NCBI GenBank assembly: GCA_024803745.1
Contig: JANJXV010000037.1
Location: 8,705,501-8,769,500, forward strand
DNA length: 64,000 nucleotides
Source: Megascapheus bottae
Taxonomy: Eukaryota > Chordata > Mammalia > Rodentia > Geomyidae
Reading direction: 5' to 3'
Shown: positions 30,550 to 39,919 of the stretch, in pieces
Position numbering within the stretch: the first letter of the stretch is position 1
Layout of the letters: every line of letters begins with the position of its first letter
Program-made: the position numbers and the translations under genes
The notes under the pieces: generated by a model
Database searches by the model: none
What the model saw: the letters and a program-made list of their open reading frames with translations, nothing else
What the model was told of the DNA's origin: nothing

Positions 30550-31370
30550 TCAATCCTATTCACAATTTATCAAGTTCCTACTTTGTGCCAGAAGCTGTGC
30601 TGGGCTCTGGGGACCCTAGGATGGCTCAAATGCATAGGAAAGAGAGAAAGGAAGAGGCAGCCACCTAGACAATCAAAACATGGGTGCTAAGTGCTTGAGA
30701 GGGAGGTACAAAGTGCTCTGAGAGCTCGGAGCAGCAGCCATTCAGTCTTTCCCCAGGTAGAGAAGGAGTTTGGAAGGCTTCACTGGGGACGAATGTTTTA
30801 GCTGAGTTTGGCCCACCCCAAGTTGAAGAGGGAAAGAAGGGCAGCTCAGACCCAGGTGAGCATGAGCAAAGATGGTATAAAAGGAGAAAACTTGGCCGGG
30901 AGTTTGGCCTAGTGGTTAAAGTGCTTGCCTAGCTTGCATGAAGACCCGGGTTCGATTCCTCGGCACCACAAACATAGAAAAAAGCTGGAAGCGGTGCTGA
31001 GGCTCAAGTGGTAGAGCTTTAGCCTTGAGAAAGTCCAAAGACAATGCTCAGGCCCTGAGCTCAAGCCCAGGACTGGCAAAAAAAAAAAAAAAAAAAAAAA
31101 AGGAGAAAACTTCATCATGGTGGCAGCAGAGAAGGAGGTAGGAGGAGCACTGAACAGGAAGCCTCAGGCCAGAATCTGAAAGGCCATGAATGGTCATGCT
31201 AGAGAGCTTGGACTTGATCCAGTCGCGGGCAAAGGAGAGCTATTGAAGAATTTTAAGCAGGGGTGTGACAGGGCTAAATTTGTGTTGTAGAATGCCTTCT
31301 CGGGCAAGATCGAATAAACTAGGACTGTGGCCAAAGGGGGCAGAGAGTAGGCATGGATTCTAGGGACACT
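30550..31370 (+). repeat. Old unassigned mammalian repeat split by a SINE
   Basis: CAAGTTCCTACTTTGTGCCAGAAGCTGTGCTGGGCTCTGGGGACCC opens the element. GCTAAGTGCTTGAGAGG follows, and after the SINE, GAGAGCTTGGACTTGATCC and TTTTAAGCAGGGGTGTGAC. The order is continuous across the SINE at 30894-31097. Confidence 0.65.
30894..31097 (+). repeat. IDL-Geo dimeric SINE, young copy with TSD
   Basis: Nearly identical to the copy at 21595. AAAAGGAGAAAACTT is repeated at 30879-30893 and 31098-31112. It interrupts the old repeat at 30550-31370. Confidence 0.96.
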
Positions 31371-31589
31371 TGGTAGGAAAATGGATGGGCTTTCTAGGTC
31401 TTTCCTAAGTGATTCTTTGAACTTTCTTGCTTTTCCATATAGGCTCTGCATTCCCCTGGGGAGGAGGGCTGCTTTCTCCTTTCTCTGGTTTGATGAAGGC
31501 TTCTGCATTCACAGACCTGAACTTACCAAGTCTGACTGATGCAAGCCAAGCTGACTCTCAGTGCTTGACAAGGCCTGCTCTGGGGATGA

Positions 31590-31900
31590 GCTAACAACTT
31601 TTCTGGCCTAGTCCAGACCTCTGGGAGAAGGCACAGGAGAACCTCCCTCCCTTCTGTCCCTTCCCTTCTTCTCCCTCCCCCTCCTCCCCAGAGCCTAAGC
31701 TTTCTTGCTGGGAGCTCTCAGAGCTAGGAGAGCTGTGGATGAAATGGTTCGATGGCTTCAGCCCAACTGTTGCCATGGCAACCAGGCTGCCTGCCAGACC
31801 CACAGTCAAGAGCAGGTCTGGCTCACCCACTCCAGAACTACGATTCCCAGCATGCAAAGCACCTGCGGCAAAGAGAAACTCATCCCTAAATTGTCAAGCC
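31590..31900. promoter_or_regulatory. Candidate promoter or boundary element: RFX X-box plus ZNF143/Staf site
   Basis: GTTGCCATGGCAAC at 31769-31782 is a perfect palindromic RFX X-box. At 31837-31856, ACTACGATTCCCAGCATGC matches the long ZNF143/Staf motif with one change (ACTACAATTCCCAGCATGC). The two sites are about 55 bases apart in repeat-free DNA; each is long enough that chance co-occurrence is unlikely. ZNF143 sites are typical of TATA-less promoters and chromatin loop anchors, and X-boxes of ciliary promoters. No exon is recognised nearby. Confidence 0.6.
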
Positions 31901-32255
31901 AGATGCTTCTTGCTTAGAAAACACATATAGCTACAACCAAGGAACACATCCCAGAACACAGGCATGGGGAGGTGGTAGTGTGTGCAAGCACGGCGTTTCT
32001 CCTGGAGGCCTGGGGACCCTTTCTTGCTGACACAGCCAGAGACCACTGGCTACTGGCCTAGTCCCGTAGGCTAGGTGCAAAGGCTGGGGATGGATACTAG
32101 TCTTGGTTTTGTGACCAACCTATGGAGTGGTTTGAAAATATTTGCTTAAAACTCAGTACTCTTGATATCTACCACCACCTTTGTGGGCCCAGCCTGGAAG
32201 GCTGCAATTCACAATTCACTGGCTGCTTAGCCAACCCTTGAGCCTCTCCCCTCCT
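31900..32255. other. Unique sequence, no gene seen
   Basis: No repeat or exon recognised downstream of the X-box/ZNF143 element. Confidence 0.4.
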
Positions 32256-32259
32256 CCTA

Positions 32260-32660
32260 CACTCCAAAGCCAAAATGACCTTTGCAAAATGCAATTCTGA
32301 TCATATCACTGCTGAAGTTGCTTCTGCTCCCCCCCCATGCTGTTTAAATTCTTCAGTGTTTACATTCTTGGCTCTTAGATGAGCCAATAAATTTCTTACC
32401 TTAGCTGACAAATCTCGGTATGAACTGGCCTCTGATTATTACCAGCCTTCTTACTCATCCAGCACACAGTAGGTGTTCTGTACTTTAATTTCCTTGTAGA
32501 AATCATGCTCCCTCCTGCCACAGGACTTTGCACATGCTGCTTGCTTTTTCTAGAACACTTTTCCCTGCACGGTGGCTTTATGTAAACTTCTCTACCTCTG
32601 AGAACTATCTTCTTAGGAAATCTCCTCTGATCTACCTTACAAGACCAGGAGCCCCTTTAT
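32260..32660 (+). repeat. L2 LINE 3' region relic
   Basis: CTGATCATATCACTGCTGAAG, CTTCTGCTCC..., ATCTCGGTATGAACTGGCC, CACAGGACTTTGCACATGCTG and CTTTTTCTAGAACACTTTTCCC follow the L2 3' end order across about 400 bases. Confidence 0.85.
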
Positions 32661-32945
32661 GTACTCGGTTGGCACAGTCCAGAGGAGAGGATGCTATGGA
32701 ATACAAATAAGTGTTGCTAATTGCATAGAATGCAGAGCCTGGAGACCTGGAAAGGTCATCAAGAAGAGAGGTAAGAATGAATAGAGAGGAAGGAATAGAC
32801 CGGAAGAATGATGACGCTTCTGAGGCAGAGTATGGGTTCCTATTGGAGGAATGCAAGAGACTAGGCTTGCCAGAGGTCAGGATGAGTAGGAGACATGGTG
32901 CCTTCATCTATATGAGCTTCAATCCACTCATCCCTGGTGAAATCC
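32661..32945. other. Unique sequence, no gene seen
   Basis: A 94-residue plus frame (32777-33061) crosses into the SINE-like DNA at 32950. It has no recognised domain and is rejected as coding. Confidence 0.4.
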
Positions 32946-32949
32946 CAGA

Positions 32950-33165
32950 CAAGGACCACTGCACTCAGTTTCTTTCTGTTGAGATGGAATCCCATGGACT
33001 TTTCTACCTGGGTTGGCCTAGAACGATGCCCCTCCCAATCCCAGATTCCTACATAGCTTAGCTTGACAGGATGCACCTGTGCGCCCCCAAGCAGTGGTTG
33101 GTTGAGATGGGTTCTTGTGAACTCTTCTACATAGAGGTGGAAGGATGACTGGAGGAAGCCACCAG
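32950..33165 (-). repeat. B1-like SINE relic
   Basis: GGTTGGCCTAGAACGATGCC, CCAATCCCAGATTCC and TACATAGCTTAG...ACAGGATGCACC resemble reversed 7SL/B1 text (GGCTGGCCTCGAACTC...GATTACAGGTGCAC). Confidence 0.55.
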
Positions 33166-33314
33166 TGGACAGCTTTGACGTCTACGCTCCTCCTGTCATT
33201 CTCAGTTCTAGGCTAAGACACAGCATTCCACTGCTCAGGCATGCTGTCCTTCACCCAAGTGTCACTATTGTATCTTAGCTGACCTGTGTGTGGCATGAGA
33301 GTTCTGTGACACGA

Positions 33315-33315
<1 letters not shown>

Positions 33316-33348
<33 letters not shown>

Positions 33349-33352
33349 GGGG
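33316..33352. repeat. (GT)n(GA)n(G)n microsatellite
   Basis: About 11 GT units are followed by (GA)n and a run of eight or more G. Confidence 0.95.
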
Positions 33353-33359
33353 GGGGCAG

Positions 33360-34115
33360 GCAGACATGACAGAGGAAGAGGGAGAGAGAGGGAAAGAAAG
33401 TAAGGAGATGTGCTGCTCTATGTGCAGTTGAGCAGTTTTGGACCTTAGATTACTGACAAGGCTTAGGCTGCTGGAGAAGGAGGACCCTGGCCTGGGGTCT
33501 GGAGTAGGTAAGCAGCTTGCCTGGGAAGTTAGGCATAGCTTGCCAGCTGCAGAATCTTCGATGAGTAGGGGGAGCAGTGGCCCCTGGGCCCAGGCCTGGG
33601 AGAGCACCTCCTCCATTTGTTAACTGTTCTCTTCTTCCTCAAAGGTTCTGGATGGGATGGTTGATATGCCCCCAGCAGCTTAGACCTACCTTTGAACTCT
33701 CCCTCACCAAAAGCTCGAATGAGTTCTGTACAATGCCTGTCAGAGCTCTCATTTTACTGAAATAGTTCTGGGTCAAGAGCCTCAGCTTATGTATTTCCCA
33801 AAGAAGCATTCCTTCAAGTGTGAGCTTTGGGCCTGCTGAATCAGAATGAAATGAACAGTTAGGAAAAGTAGGCTTTGGGAGAACAAATGTAAATCTTCAC
33901 AAACCACATTTTTGAGAAGCTTTGTCCTGAAGGATTCCTAATTGTGTCCAAAGAAGTCTGGAAGCATCCCCTCAGCAGAAGTATCTCCTCCAATCCAGCC
34001 AGTGGTGGTGGCCTGAGGAATCCTACGATGGGCCTGGCAGCCTCTCATTTATCTGCAGCCGTTTCCAGGAAGACAAGCCATCCCTGCACTTCCAAATGCT
34101 TCTTCTGAACTCTAC
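33360..34115. other. Unique sequence, no gene seen
   Basis: No repeat recognised. The 113-residue minus frame (33275-33616) runs into the microsatellite and is not a gene. Confidence 0.4.
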
Positions 34116-34119
34116 TTCA

Positions 34120-34290
34120 CCATATATTACAATGAACAAGAACCTCCCCTGTGCCAGCTGCTGGTGTTCTGAAAAGAATATGACAGTGATGACCTCTGCC
34201 CTTGGAGGGCCTTACAATTTATGAGTGAAGACAAATATGACAGAAGCAAAGAAAAACCATGTACATGAAAAAGAACAGCCCAAGATAACA
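34120..34290 (+). repeat. Old unassigned mammalian repeat fragment
   Basis: CAATGAACAAGAACCTCCCCTGTGCCAGC, ATGACCTCTGCCCTTGGAGGGCCTTACA and the later AGTGCTAAGTGCTATGAAGG resemble the family at 30550 and 41010. Confidence 0.5.
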
Positions 34291-34329
34291 GTGCTAAGTG
34301 CTATGAAGGAAAAAAAACAAAAATAGTTG

Positions 34330-34455
34330 GCAGAAAAATTCATAAAGTGGGTGCTGTGATACAGGCCCATAAAGCCAGCACTCAAGAGGCTGAGGCAGGG
34401 AGATCATAAATTTGAGGCCAGTTGGAGCTATAGATCCTACCTCAAACAAATAAAA
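34330..34455 (+). repeat. B1-like SINE
   Basis: TGCTGTGATACAGGCCCATAAAGCCAGCACTCAAGAGGCTGAGGCAGG and TTTGAGGCCAGTTGGAGCTA are B1/Alu text. An A-rich tail follows. Confidence 0.85.
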
Positions 34456-34521
34456 AATTAAATAGAAGTAAACAGATAAATATCAAAAAAACCCTCTGGA
34501 ATATAAGGTGTTAAAAAAAAA

Positions 34522-34757
34522 GGCCAGGCATTGCTGGCTCATACTTGTAATCCTAGCTACTCAAAAGGCTGAAATCTGAGATTTGTGATTCAGTCAGGCA
34601 AGGCAGGAAAGGCTGTAAGACTCTTTTTCATCAATTAACCACCCAAAATCTGGAAGCAGGGCTATGGCTCAAGTGGTAGAGAGCTAGCCTTGAGCAAAGA
34701 GCCTCAGAGACTGTGCCCAGACCCTGGGTCCAAGCACCAAACCAGCACACACATACA
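34522..34757 (+). repeat. Composite SINE: B1-like head plus right monomer
   Basis: GGCTCATACTTGTAATCCTAGCTACTC, linker TTTTTCATCAATTAACCACCC and right monomer (GGGCTATGGCTCAAGTGG...CCAGACCCTGGGTCCAAG). Confidence 0.9.
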
Positions 34758-34860
34758 GGAATAAATAGAAAGGCATCCAGTAGGGGTTTGCTTAATTGAG
34801 GATGCAGGAAGAAGACTGCCTTGATGCCTGTAGTTGCAAGGAAGATTCTGGAAATAAAAG

Positions 34861-34884
34861 CAAAACAACAACAACAACAACAAA
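34861..34884. repeat. (CAA)n microsatellite
   Basis: Seven to eight CAA units in AT-rich DNA. Confidence 0.9.
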
Positions 34885-34889
34885 ACTTT

Positions 34890-35045
34890 CCTCTTTCTTT
34901 GCTACTGTTCTGCTGTCTCTTCTTTCTTTTCTTAGCCCAGTTTGCCTCTATTTCAGCTCCTTCTTTGTCTTTCCTCGTCTGTTTCCCTCCCTCCCTCCCT
35001 CCTTCCCTACCTCCTTTCCTCCCTCCCTTCCTTTCCCATTGCCTT
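34890..35045. repeat. Pyrimidine-rich (CCTT/CCCT)n tract
   Basis: Imperfect CTTT/CCTC repeat giving long Phe/Leu/Pro/Ser frames on the plus strand and Lys/Arg/Gly frames on the minus strand (up to 142 residues). These are artefacts. Confidence 0.85.
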
Positions 35046-35320
35046 TCTCTTCTGCCCATCCTTCTTCCTCTCCTCTGCTACCTCCGGAGGAGCTGAGGGA
35101 ACGATAGTGCTCTACTTGGAAGCCCAGCCAGCAGTAATTAAGCTGGGGCTCACTCAGCAGTAGGTTCTGGGCTGAGAATAGGGCTAGAGGAGGAGGTCAG
35201 GGAGGTCAGGGAGGAAGTGGGGGCAGGAGCACTGGAAGGACCAGAAGGGAGGGGTCTGGGGAGCTAGAGTTCACTCTGAGGGGCTGGAGGTGGCCACTGA
35301 GCCAGGTAATCTAATCAGGG
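35046..35320. other. Purine-rich unique sequence
   Basis: GGAGGTCAGGGAGG is repeated near 35190-35215. Nothing else is recognised. Confidence 0.4.
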
Positions 35321-35324
35321 GGTG

Positions 35325-35645
35325 AGTCATAAAGTTCACTCACTCTCAAACAAAAGACCAGCCTAGAAAATCACATTAATTTGAAGAGGGTGTAAAATCC
35401 AGGGAGATTTCCCCTCTCTCCACCACACACATGAAGATAAACTGTCTTCAGCTACCAATATGATCTTACAACAGCTTGTCAGTGACAAAACAGCCTCAAA
35501 TCCTCCCATTTATCAAACGGCCAATCCTGTTAGCAGCTTAAAAGAGACATAATTACCTGCGGCCTTTTGTGTGATTCTTTATACTAACGCTGCTTCCCTT
35601 CTTCCTGGCAGCTTTCCAAAAAGTGAGCTCAGAATTCATTCCTTG
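35325..35645. promoter_or_regulatory. Candidate conserved non-coding element
   Basis: About 320 repeat-free bases of balanced composition carry homeodomain-like cores (GGTAATCTAATCAGG, ACATAATTACC), an AP-1-like TGAGTCAT at 35323-35330 and a CGG-containing CCTGCGGCC. The text resembles constrained enhancer sequence. A polypyrimidine stretch ending in TGGCAG near 35605-35612 could serve as a splice acceptor, but no open exon is recognised after it. Confidence 0.4.
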
Positions 35646-36098
35646 TGACTGGGGAGATCTTCGGAGATGTTAAAGTTGGAGGACAGGAGTGCTGGGTCAA
35701 GGCGAGAAGTGCTACACATCTTGGGGTGGGATGGGGCAAACCCCGGTGGCTAGCACCACGGACAGGGACCAAGGCCTGCGGGGAGTGTGAAGTGTCATGT
35801 GCATGGCCAGTAAGGAGAAACCCAAGGAGTGGAGCCTAACTCATGGGTGCAGAGGGCTAGCCAGAGGGCTCTTTGGGCACCTGGAGGGCTAGGTTGGAGC
35901 TGTATTTATAGAAAAAGCAGTGGAAGAGCCTCTGGCCACACACACATCAGAGCTAGGCATGGAGACAGAGAATAGACATGGGCTGGCTTTGGATTGCTGG
36001 GTAGAGTTCTTCCTCCCAGGCAAAGCTAGGACTAAGAATAGTTGATGGGTGTTGAGTTTTTGTGACTTCAAAAGCTGCCATTTTGTCAAAGAACAATC
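35646..36098. other. Unique sequence, no gene seen
   Basis: No repeat recognised; 60-70 residue frames lack domains. Confidence 0.4.
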
Positions 36099-36099
36099 A

Positions 36100-36300
36100 T
36101 GTTCTTAAGCTAGCATTTACTGAGTGCTTGCTATGAGCCAAGCCCAGGTTTATATTAATTAACATCATATACCATCTCATCCTAATGCACGTAAGCTTCA
36201 TGTGCTCTTCTTGTATTTCTCCATCTTATAAATAAGGAATCAGAGAGTGGATGAGCCTAAATCTTATGTCCAAAGTCATTCAGAGCTGATTCAGTCTTAT
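36100..36300 (-). repeat. MIR SINE relic
   Basis: GCATTTACTGAGTGCTTGCTATGAGCCAAGC, ATTAATTAACATC, CTTATAAATAAGGAATCAGAGAG and GTCATTCAGAGCTG follow the reversed MIR order. Confidence 0.88.
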
Positions 36301-37005
36301 GGTCTACTATCTGGGCTGTTTGAAGAGTAGGCTCTCACCATGACGAGGTCAGTTCTGTGGTTGTGGGCCAGTCTCTCTCTATGTCTCTTTTTCTCTGTTT
36401 TGGTTGTCTCTCTGTCTCTCCCCCCCCCCCACTCCTTCAGGAAGCCAAACTGAGCCACTGTTTGTTCTCCCTGCTTTGGGGAAGGATAGGAGAGCCACAA
36501 GGTCTGACCTTTCCCTTCCATAAAGAGTAAGACTCCCTCGAAGTCAGCTTGTCTCAGGAAGAGCTGCCTGGAGACTCGTGTGCTTTCCCTTAGCCCCCTG
36601 CTCTCTGCTTCCTGGTCTCCCTTGCAGCCCCTGCCTACGAACACCAGAAAGCCCCTTCCCGCCCCTTTGCTTGCTACTGGCTTTCCCACACTCTTCTATT
36701 TTCCAGGAAGCCCAAGAGAATTCTCTCCTGGGAGGAAACCATCAGAGCCCATTTGGAAGCCAGATAAAGAGGCAGACAGTGAGACAGACAGCAAGAGACA
36801 GACGAGAGACAGGCTGAAAATGAGTTTTGAAGTGCTGTTGAGTTCATGATTGTGGTCCAGTCCTATTGAGAGACGGCATGAGGGCTGCTCATAGAATTTC
36901 TGGAGCTAGCTTCTCCTGGCTCCCTCTGCCAAACAGCCCTCCATTCTGGCCCCTCTCTTTCCCTGGGCTGCCTCCCAGACTAGCACCCGCCCAGCTCCCG
37001 CCCCT
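36301..37005. other. Unique sequence with a C run
   Basis: A C run of about 10 lies at 36421-36430. GACAGACAGCAAGAGACAGACGAGAGACAGG near 36780 is a short purine repeat. Frames on both strands at 36297-36849 lack domains. Confidence 0.4.
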
Positions 37006-37009
37006 AGCC

Positions 37010-37195
37010 TCAGGGCATTCATCGCTTGGGTTAGTGATTTATCAAAGGCTCTGACAGTCCCTGTTTGGCAAAAATCGATCTGTAAAGAATGGGACCAACC
37101 GAAGCCCCTCTTGTCCCAAACTCCCTTCATTAATCTGCCCCCAAAGAGATCCATAGTGCTGGCATTAGACATGCTTGCTCCCTCCCCACCAGGTT
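37010..37195. promoter_or_regulatory. Candidate conserved non-coding element
   Basis: Repeat-free block with TTATCAAAGGCTCTGACAG (TCF/LEF-like ATCAAAGG), AAAAATCGATCTG and TTCATTAATCTGC. This is motif-level evidence only. Confidence 0.3.
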
Positions 37196-37266
37196 AAGGT
37201 GGGTCTCTGGATCTTTTCTTGTTCCTAAGAAGAAGGGAGAGAAATGAGAGTGATAAGACAGAGAAT

Positions 37267-37270
<4 letters not shown>

Positions 37271-37332
<62 letters not shown>
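37271..37332. repeat. (GA)n microsatellite
   Basis: About 31 uninterrupted GA units. Confidence 0.98.
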
Positions 37333-37334
<2 letters not shown>

Positions 37335-37555
37335 TTAGTGCCTTCTCTTAGATGTTTATTTTGTTGTTTTTAAGTGAGAAAGTACCAGCTCTATTAAATG
37401 CAATCAATACTTGGCCCAAGAGAAGCTTCCCTTCTCTGAGACATTTGAAATCTGGTCAAATCATTTTGCCCTGATACAAAGTAATTTATCAATTTCAAAA
37501 CCCTTCTAATCAGTGGAGGCTATGGAGTCCCTATTCCTGCCTGCTACCATCTGCT

Positions 37556-37558
<3 letters not shown>
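37333..37558. other. AT-rich unique sequence
   Basis: No repeat or exon recognised between the two long dinucleotide repeats. Confidence 0.4.

Positions 37559-37559
<1 letters not shown>

Positions 37560-37612
<53 letters not shown>
37560..37612. repeat. (CA)n microsatellite
   Basis: About 25 CA units ending in GCACATC. A C run follows near 37650. Confidence 0.98.
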
Positions 37613-37615
<3 letters not shown>

Positions 37616-37659
37616 TCAGTGCACAGACTCCTCTCTTCTCCCTCCCTGCCCCCCCCCTT

Positions 37660-37975
37660 CAGAGTGGCAGAGTGTCTCCTTTTCAGTGCTGCCCTAGGCT
37701 AGATGCTATCCTTATCATCTCAAGGCCAGCCGGTGAGCTCTTTGAGCTCTTTGCCTCGCAGGCCTGCAGTACTCAGTCCTGGGGATGGAGTTGAGCCCAG
37801 CATGGAGCTTCTCTCCACTTAGTGGTTAGACAGTTGAGTGGGAGAATCCTTATCCTAGACAGATCCTGGAATTGGGACCATGAGCCTACAAGGGGCTTCA
37901 GGACCATCAAGGTCCCTTAACATCTTCAGACTTGGTCTCTAAGGAGCAAGTGAGACAGATTGGCTGGAATGAGGT
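37660..37975. other. Unique sequence, no gene seen
   Basis: CTCTTTGAG is duplicated near 37738-37756. Nothing else is recognised. Confidence 0.4.
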
Positions 37976-38085
37976 TTGCTGGCTCAACCTGGGGATGATG
38001 TCACAATACTTTCAAAGAGGCTATTTTTGCCCTGGAGGACAGACTGTGTCTAAAGGGAGATTGTGACAGCAACAAAATCACCTGC
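37976..38085. promoter_or_regulatory. Candidate element: CRE-like plus MEF2-like sites
   Basis: TGATGTCA at 37996-38003 is a CRE/AP-1-like half palindrome, and CTATTTTTG at 38021-38029 resembles a MEF2 site. They are 17 bases apart in repeat-free DNA. Confidence 0.25.
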
Positions 38086-38645
38086 ACGTCACCCTCCAAG
38101 AAGGGGGACTTGAGCCTTTGCAGCTCTGATAGATTGGATTCTTGTCAGGTCTTTTGTACCTGCCAGCTGGAGTGGCCAGATAGGCCACTGACCTGTGAGG
38201 AGAAGCCACCCACTGAATGGCTGATTCAAACGCCGTCCTCACCATGGACTGTGCACATTCTGCCCTCAGAGGTGACTGAGGGAAGTGACTCAGCAAGCCA
38301 GAAGCCTGGTCCACAGGAAAGTCAGACACATAGATGGTATACAAGTTTTCTGAGATCTCAGACCTCTATCTACAGGACAGTCAAGCCAGGGGTCTTGCCT
38401 CGGCCTTCAAGGCTCCTCCACCAGAACTTAGCCAAAATCTCCATTAGACCTCTCATGCCTAGAGTTTGGAAGTCATTCTGTAAATAAATAAATAAATAAT
38501 ATATATATGCTATCTACATATTTGTGCCACCTCTCCCCAAATCTATCACAGTTCCTGGAGGACTAGAACCAAAAACTTTGAATATCTTTCAAGCCCTCAC
38601 AGCTCCTTGCCTAGGGCTCTGCACAAAATAATACTAAACCAGAGT
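38086..38645. other. Unique sequence with a short (AAAT)n(AT)n tract
   Basis: A simple A/T repeat lies at 38480-38508. The 125-residue plus frame (38110-38487) and the 88-residue minus frame overlap antiparallel and have no recognised domain. Confidence 0.4.
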
Positions 38646-38649
38646 GAAC

Positions 38650-38868
38650 ACAGTGCCCTGTGGTTTATGAGGTATTTTAATATTAGCTACCTAATTTAAT
38701 TCTACCGAAAAAGGCTGGGGGGCACACATTATCTTATTCTATGCCAGGAGATCCAAGGTTCACAGAGGTGAAGTCACTTGTCTTAAGTCCCATAGAAAGT
38801 AAAGAACAAACCTAGGTTCTCTGTCACAGTTCTTTGATTTCAGATACTAAAATCTTTCCACTGCATTC
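38650..38868 (-). repeat. MIR SINE relic
   Basis: TTTATGAGGTATTTTAATATTAGC, CATTATCTTATTCTATGCC and TTCACAGAGGTGAAGTCACTTGTC...CCCATAGAAAGTAAAG follow the reversed MIR order. Confidence 0.8.
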
Positions 38869-38871
38869 ATT

Positions 38872-39055
38872 CATTAGATAAATATTGAGCATACTCCTCA
38901 TGCCAAATGTTAAGTTTTCTTCATGGCAATCTAAAATGAAGTGACATTACACCTTTTTTATAGATTGGGAAACAGAGGTGAGGAAATTTTCCCAAGATAG
39001 CACACTAGGCAATGGAAGGAGATTTAACCCGGATCTTTTGATCTCAAATCCAGCA
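38872..39055 (-). repeat. MIR SINE relic
   Basis: TTGAGCATACTCCTCATGCC, TTTTATAGATTGGGAAACAGAGGTGAGG and ATAGCACACTAGGC...AACCCGGATC. It is tandem to the previous MIR in the same orientation. Confidence 0.82.
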
Positions 39056-39057
39056 TC

Positions 39058-39277
39058 TTTCTGGGTACACATAGCTCATGCCTGTAATCTTAGCTACTCA
39101 AGGGGCTGAGATTTAGATTGTGATTCAAAGCCAGCCCAAGTGGCAAAGTCCCTGTGACTCTTATCTCCCTTGAACTAACAAAAGCCAAAAAGGGAGGTAT
39201 GGCTCAAGTGGTAGAGCACAAGCCAAGCAAGAAGATGCAGTCCTGAATTCAAGCCCGAAGAGCTGGCACACATATAA
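39058..39277 (+). repeat. Composite SINE: B1-like head plus right monomer
   Basis: GCTCATGCCTGTAATCTTAGCTACTC, TCTTATCTCCCTTGAAC linker and right monomer (GGTATGGCTCAAGTGGTAGAG). It is inserted between MIR relics. Confidence 0.9.
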
Positions 39278-39289
39278 ATTTTGTCCTTC

Positions 39290-39445
39290 TAGTCAGGAAG
39301 AGCTTTCTATATACCAAGCACTTTCCCACCTAACCTTCATAAAATCTGCTGTAAATTCTATCAGTGTTTATAGAGATAAAGACTCCAAAACTTTGGAAAG
39401 TCCAGTAGCTAGTGATCCCACTAAGGTTGGAACTCTTTGCCTCTA
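39290..39445 (-). repeat. MIR SINE relic
   Basis: GCTTTCTATATACCAAGCAC, CCTAACCTTCATAAAATC and GTAGCTAGTGATCCC follow the reversed MIR order, strongly decayed. Confidence 0.65.
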
Positions 39446-39654
39446 ACTTCAGCATGAGAGCCCAAGGCTATGCTGGGTTACTGATGATTGTAATAAACAC
39501 TCATGACACATCCAAAATAATCCATTTGTATTGACTGGAGGGCTAGTCACTGTAGGTTAGGTTCATGGCACAGCTGGGAAGACAAGCTGTGAATTATGGC
39601 CTTCCAAGGTAACATCTGGCCCCAGTCCACACTAGCCCTCATGAGTCCTCTAGG

Positions 39655-39850
39655 CCTGGTAGTAACCATCCACTTTCTGAGCACTCATTCATGTCAAAGG
39701 CTGTGCTGGGCCCCTTCTGTACCCTCTTTGATCCTCACATAATTCTGGAACAGCTATTCGCTTCTGTATTTAAAGGATGCAAAAACCATAGATCTGAGAT
39801 GCTCCATCTTTTGTCCTTGAACACACAGCATACCAAAGAGGTATTAGTGT
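39655..39850 (-). repeat. MIR SINE relic
   Basis: CCACTTTCTGAGCACTCATTCATGTC, GGCTGTGCTGGGCCCC and TTTGATCCTCACATAATTCTGG...CTTCTGTATTTAAAGGATGC match the reversed MIR order. Confidence 0.75.
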
Positions 39851-39867
39851 AAAAATTCTAAACTCTC

Positions 39868-39917
39868 ACTCTCTCTCTCTGTCTCTCTCTCTGTCTCTCT
39901 CTCTCTCTCTCCTCCCC
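39868..39917. repeat. (CT)n microsatellite with GTCTCT interruptions
   Basis: (TC)n with GTCTCT variants is followed by a short C run (39914-39920). Confidence 0.95.
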
Positions 39918-39919
39918 CC

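Noticed and set aside
32777..33061. 94-residue plus frame with mixed, protein-like composition
   Set aside because: Its second half translates a B1-like relic; no domain and no splice context.
34631..35107. Frames of 142 and 103 residues on opposite strands
   Set aside because: Composite SINE plus pyrimidine tract; repetitive Phe/Leu/Ser/Pro and Arg/Gly/Lys composition.
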